DNA of 8,069 nucleotides from positions 1-8,069 of the forward strand of contig CAJPOH010000030.1 of NCBI GenBank assembly GCA_905372205.1. Reading direction: 5' to 3'. Below, in pieces: positions 5,568-8,069 of this stretch; the first letter of the stretch is position 1, and every line of letters begins with the position of its first letter. Both the position numbers and the translations under genes were made by a program. Source of the stretch: an uncultured Treponema sp. (GTDB lineage Bacteria; Spirochaetota; Spirochaetia; Treponematales; Treponemataceae). Below the pieces are notes generated by a model that was given only the letters and a program-made list of their open reading frames with translations, made no database searches and was not told the DNA's origin.

Positions 5568-8069
5568 CTATTGCTTAAGCTTAATTTTCACCTTATATGT
5601 TAAACATTCTTTCTCATTCTTTTTTATCTTTAAAATAGCTTCTAGGTGTGAAGGAGCTCCTGCACCAAGAAGAGAAGACACATCAATAGATGTTTTATAA
5701 ACATCTAAATCATTTTGAGTTCCCAACTTAACAAAAGGAGCTTGATGCTGAGAAACATCATCTTTTAGAACGACATACCCCAATTCTTCTTTTCTTGCCG
5801 AAAAAAGTAGGTATATTTTTTTATCAGCTTGTAATTGAGCATTGGTAAATTCAATTAAATCATAGGCCTCGTCTGCATAGCTATTTTTATCTTCATATCC
5901 ATAAAACAGTCCAGCAGGATTATATATTCTATCCCAAAGACCAATATGTTTTTCTCCAATTGTAACTCCATCTTCTGCCACTACCCAAACTTTTACCTTT
6001 GTCGGCTTATCTGTAAACAACGTAATTTTTTCTGCAGTATGAAAACCTTTACCATTATTTGTCATTATCTTTTCAGGCATACCTTCAATTTCTTTGTCAG
6101 CAAGAGGACTAACCACTCTATAATGTACCGTAGCTCTAGGGCTTACTGTTTGTGCTGTTATAAGAACAGCTTTTGCACCATAATCGTCAGATGTTATTCC
6201 TTGCAAACCGTCAATCCAGTCAATATTTTCATAAACAGCACGAGGGGTTGCCCCACCAACAAAAACAAATTCTGCGTTGTCTTTTGCAACAGTTGTGCCT
6301 TTCAAAAAGTATTCACAAACACCTTCTTCATATTCGTTACTATCATTTGGAATAGCTTTCATAACAAAGTGTTTTTCTTCGGATGTTAAATTTACTTCAA
6401 AGCTAGCCTCTCGATAAGTACCCCATGAATATTTCTTTGTTGCTTGAACTGTAGCTAAATTTGTAACATTACCCGAGCTATCTTTTTCTCCTATTACCAT
6501 TTCTTTTAGCACATTTCCTGTATCTCCTACAGCAATAACAGTGCTTTCTCCATTCAATGTTGCCCTATACCCCGAATTTTGATCAGTATTATCAATAGAA
6601 AATTTAATATATGCAGGGAAAGGCTTTTTTTGACCAGTAGACTTAATATTGAAATTATATAAAAGTGGAGAATATTTTTCAGCATCTTTTGGATAAATAA
6701 TTAATTCAACAAGATGAGATGCCATATCAGAAACAGTAAATGTGTGGCTAGCAAAATATCTAGTTCCATCTTTTATAGGTTCTTTCTCTTCTTCTGCTCC
6801 TTCCATCTTAAAAACTACTTTTGCAACCACATCTTCTTCTATACTTCCAGCCTTAACAAGAACGTTATTTCCAACAAATTCAAAAGTTGGAGGAGTAACT
6901 TTGTCAGTTAAATGATCTATAAAATCTTGAGGTAAAGGAATACCTCCATGGTCTTTATAGTTTGTTTTTCCATTAATGATTAATCTTGCCATTGATTTAG
7001 GTAAACTAGGTTTTTCGCCACCGCCTTGCACTTGGAATTCCCATTTTAAGTTTTCAGCTTTATTTCCAACAAATTCTATCTTGACATCTTTGGGTGCATT
7101 TTCATCAACAGGAATACTCTTTTTAATCCAATAGTGAATACCTCCCACTTGCTCAAAGGTTTCGTCAATCTTCGTCTTAACATCATTAATAAGAACTTCT
7201 TTGCACAAAAACTCATACTCGTAAGATGTCAATGAAATTAAAATATCTGCTGTATTAGATGCTGTCTTGAATAGTGGTTTTGGACCAGAAATGATTTTTT
7301 GTAAAAAATCATTAGAGAAGTTTTTATCACCACTTATTTCTTCAAGACAAGGATTTAGTTTTTCAAAAACTCCATCGCCCTTTGCCTTAAATTTTAAGGT
7401 TCTCTTTGGTAATCCTGCAGTTTTGCTAGGCTCAATCACTATTTCAATTTGGCTCTCTTCTGTTGTCAAAGGAACAGAATAGTTTACAATTGATTGTGTA
7501 CCCATTATAAATGGCGTACCTGCATCATCTCCATTCACTTTTACGCTTTCAATTTTTGAATATTCAGCCTTGTTTCCACAAATAATTTTTAAGTTCAAAA
7601 ACTTCCCATTTACACTAATATTTGGATTCTCACCTTTTTCGAGCTTATCAATAAAATCTCCTAATTCATAAGATTTTTTGTTGTTAACTTCTAAATCAAA
7701 ATCTAAAGTTTTTTTGCGATCTTGCACTAGCTTAAATATCCATACAACAGAATGATAAGTATCCTCATCTATAGGTTCAATGGTTACTACCACATCTTTA
7801 AATTGTGGAGGATTAGGTGGGGTTGGAAAATCAGGAACTCCAGTTACAAAACTACTTGCAAACCATACATCCTCATCATTCTCATCTTTTTTAGATTGCA
7901 CGTTGCAAGACTTCTCATCAATGATAACTTCCTTTATAGCATTCATATTAGAACGAACTTCAACGTAGGTTGGCTCACTTGCCTTAAAAACCTTGGTTCC
8001 AGCAAATAATGCCAAGACCACCTCATTAGCATCAATGACGTTTGTGTCTCTTATAAATAATCTATTAAC
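5568..8069 (-). CDS. Large repeat protein, 5'-partial, probably exported (at least five ~114-128-residue repeats)
   Basis: Only the C-terminal part is in the window. The frame stays open to the right edge, adding 16 codons before the GTG at 8019-8021, so that GTG is not the start. Counting from it (817 residues), repeat ends align as TIEPIDEDTYHSVVWIFK (80-97), VIEPSKTAGLPKRTLKFK (195-212), KIEFVGNKAENLKWEF (314-329), IIYPKDAEKYSPLLYNF (441-457) and KAIPNDSNEYEEGVCEYF (555-572), about 114-128 residues apart. Each repeat also has a hKEVhI-like strand (IKEVIID 29-35, CKEVLIND 273-280, LKEMVIGE 505-512). Repeats at 119, 236 and 364 share a DFI/DFL segment. Alternating strands and linkers ending in G/T suggest Ig-like beta-sandwiches. 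The different C-terminal region (about 583-817) includes ATVHYRV and ITLFTDKPTKVKVWVVAEDG, reminiscent of chitobiase C-terminal-type folds. An adhesin or surface structural role is likely but unproven. The signal peptide would lie outside the window. Confidence 0.85.
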   Translation of the reverse strand, partial: VNRLFIRDTNVIDANEVVLALFAGTKVFKASEPTYVEVRSNMNAIKEVIIDEKSCNVQSKKDENDEDVWFASSFVTGVPDFPTPPNPPQFKDVVVTIEPIDEDTYHSVVWIFKLVQDRKKTLDFDLEVNNKKSYELGDFIDKLEKGENPNISVNGKFLNLKIICGNKAEYSKIESVKVNGDDAGTPFIMGTQSIVNYSVPLTTEESQIEIVIEPSKTAGLPKRTLKFKAKGDGVFEKLNPCLEEISGDKNFSNDFLQKIISGPKPLFKTASNTADILISLTSYEYEFLCKEVLINDVKTKIDETFEQVGGIHYWIKKSIPVDENAPKDVKIEFVGNKAENLKWEFQVQGGGEKPSLPKSMARLIINGKTNYKDHGGIPLPQDFIDHLTDKVTPPTFEFVGNNVLVKAGSIEEDVVAKVVFKMEGAEEEKEPIKDGTRYFASHTFTVSDMASHLVELIIYPKDAEKYSPLLYNFNIKSTGQKKPFPAYIKFSIDNTDQNSGYRATLNGESTVIAVGDTGNVLKEMVIGEKDSSGNVTNLATVQATKKYSWGTYREASFEVNLTSEEKHFVMKAIPNDSNEYEEGVCEYFLKGTTVAKDNAEFVFVGGATPRAVYENIDWIDGLQGITSDDYGAKAVLITAQTVSPRATVHYRVVSPLADKEIEGMPEKIMTNNGKGFHTAEKITLFTDKPTKVKVWVVAEDGVTIGEKHIGLWDRIYNPAGLFYGYEDKNSYADEAYDLIEFTNAQLQADKKIYLLFSARKEELGYVVLKDDVSQHQAPFVKLGTQNDLDVYKTSIDVSSLLGAGAPSHLEAILKIKKNEKECLTYKVKIKLKQ

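Noticed and set aside
5946..6389. 147-residue plus-strand frame rich in Cys and Phe
   Set aside because: It is antisense to the repeat protein, whose frame is continuous with repeats on both sides. The Cys/Phe bias is a shadow artefact.

Overview
The window is AT-rich chromosomal DNA that looks spirochaetal, most likely Treponema or a close relative. This rests on family resemblance recalled from memory, not on a search: a diguanylate cyclase with the degenerate 'DLMTHLKQKHYF' version of the GGDEF-domain entry motif, an uncharacterised 537-residue protein resembling a spirochaete-restricted family, and a large exported-looking protein of degenerate beta-sandwich repeats. No rRNA, tRNA, transposase, integrase or CRISPR array is visible.

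Layout. Bases 1-442 hold no convincing gene. They contain a perfect 28-bp palindrome and a GC-richer block (64 G/C of 120 bases at 61-180) built from a 45-46-bp unit headed by the palindrome CTGTACAG, followed by an AT-rich promoter region. Three plus-strand genes follow with short gaps, probably as one operon: a 537-residue protein of unknown function, a GAF-GGDEF diguanylate cyclase, and a rhomboid-family intramembrane serine protease starting at GTG. This operon converges on a minus-strand pair: yggS (PLP homeostasis protein), then, two bases after its stop, a small secreted protein with a beta-solenoid look. A good promoter candidate lies before yggS. Further right, also on the minus strand, is a large repeat protein whose 3' end is in the window, closed by a strong intrinsic terminator. 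Its 5' end runs off the right edge.

How the genes may work together. The plus-strand operon could join cytoplasmic signalling (c-di-GMP synthesis gated by a GAF sensor, with an apparently intact product-inhibition site) to a membrane protease and an unknown cytosolic protein. Any functional link is inferred from co-orientation and spacing only. The yggS/secreted-protein pair is tightly spaced but has no obvious shared function. The large protein has at least five tandem repeats of about 114-128 residues plus a distinct C-terminal region, which suggests a surface or periplasmic structural or adhesive role.

I see no clear new multi-gene defence or mobile system. The most unusual features are the intergenic palindrome/repeat block at the left edge, the degenerate repeat protein at the right, and the unknown protein leading the cyclase-rhomboid operon.
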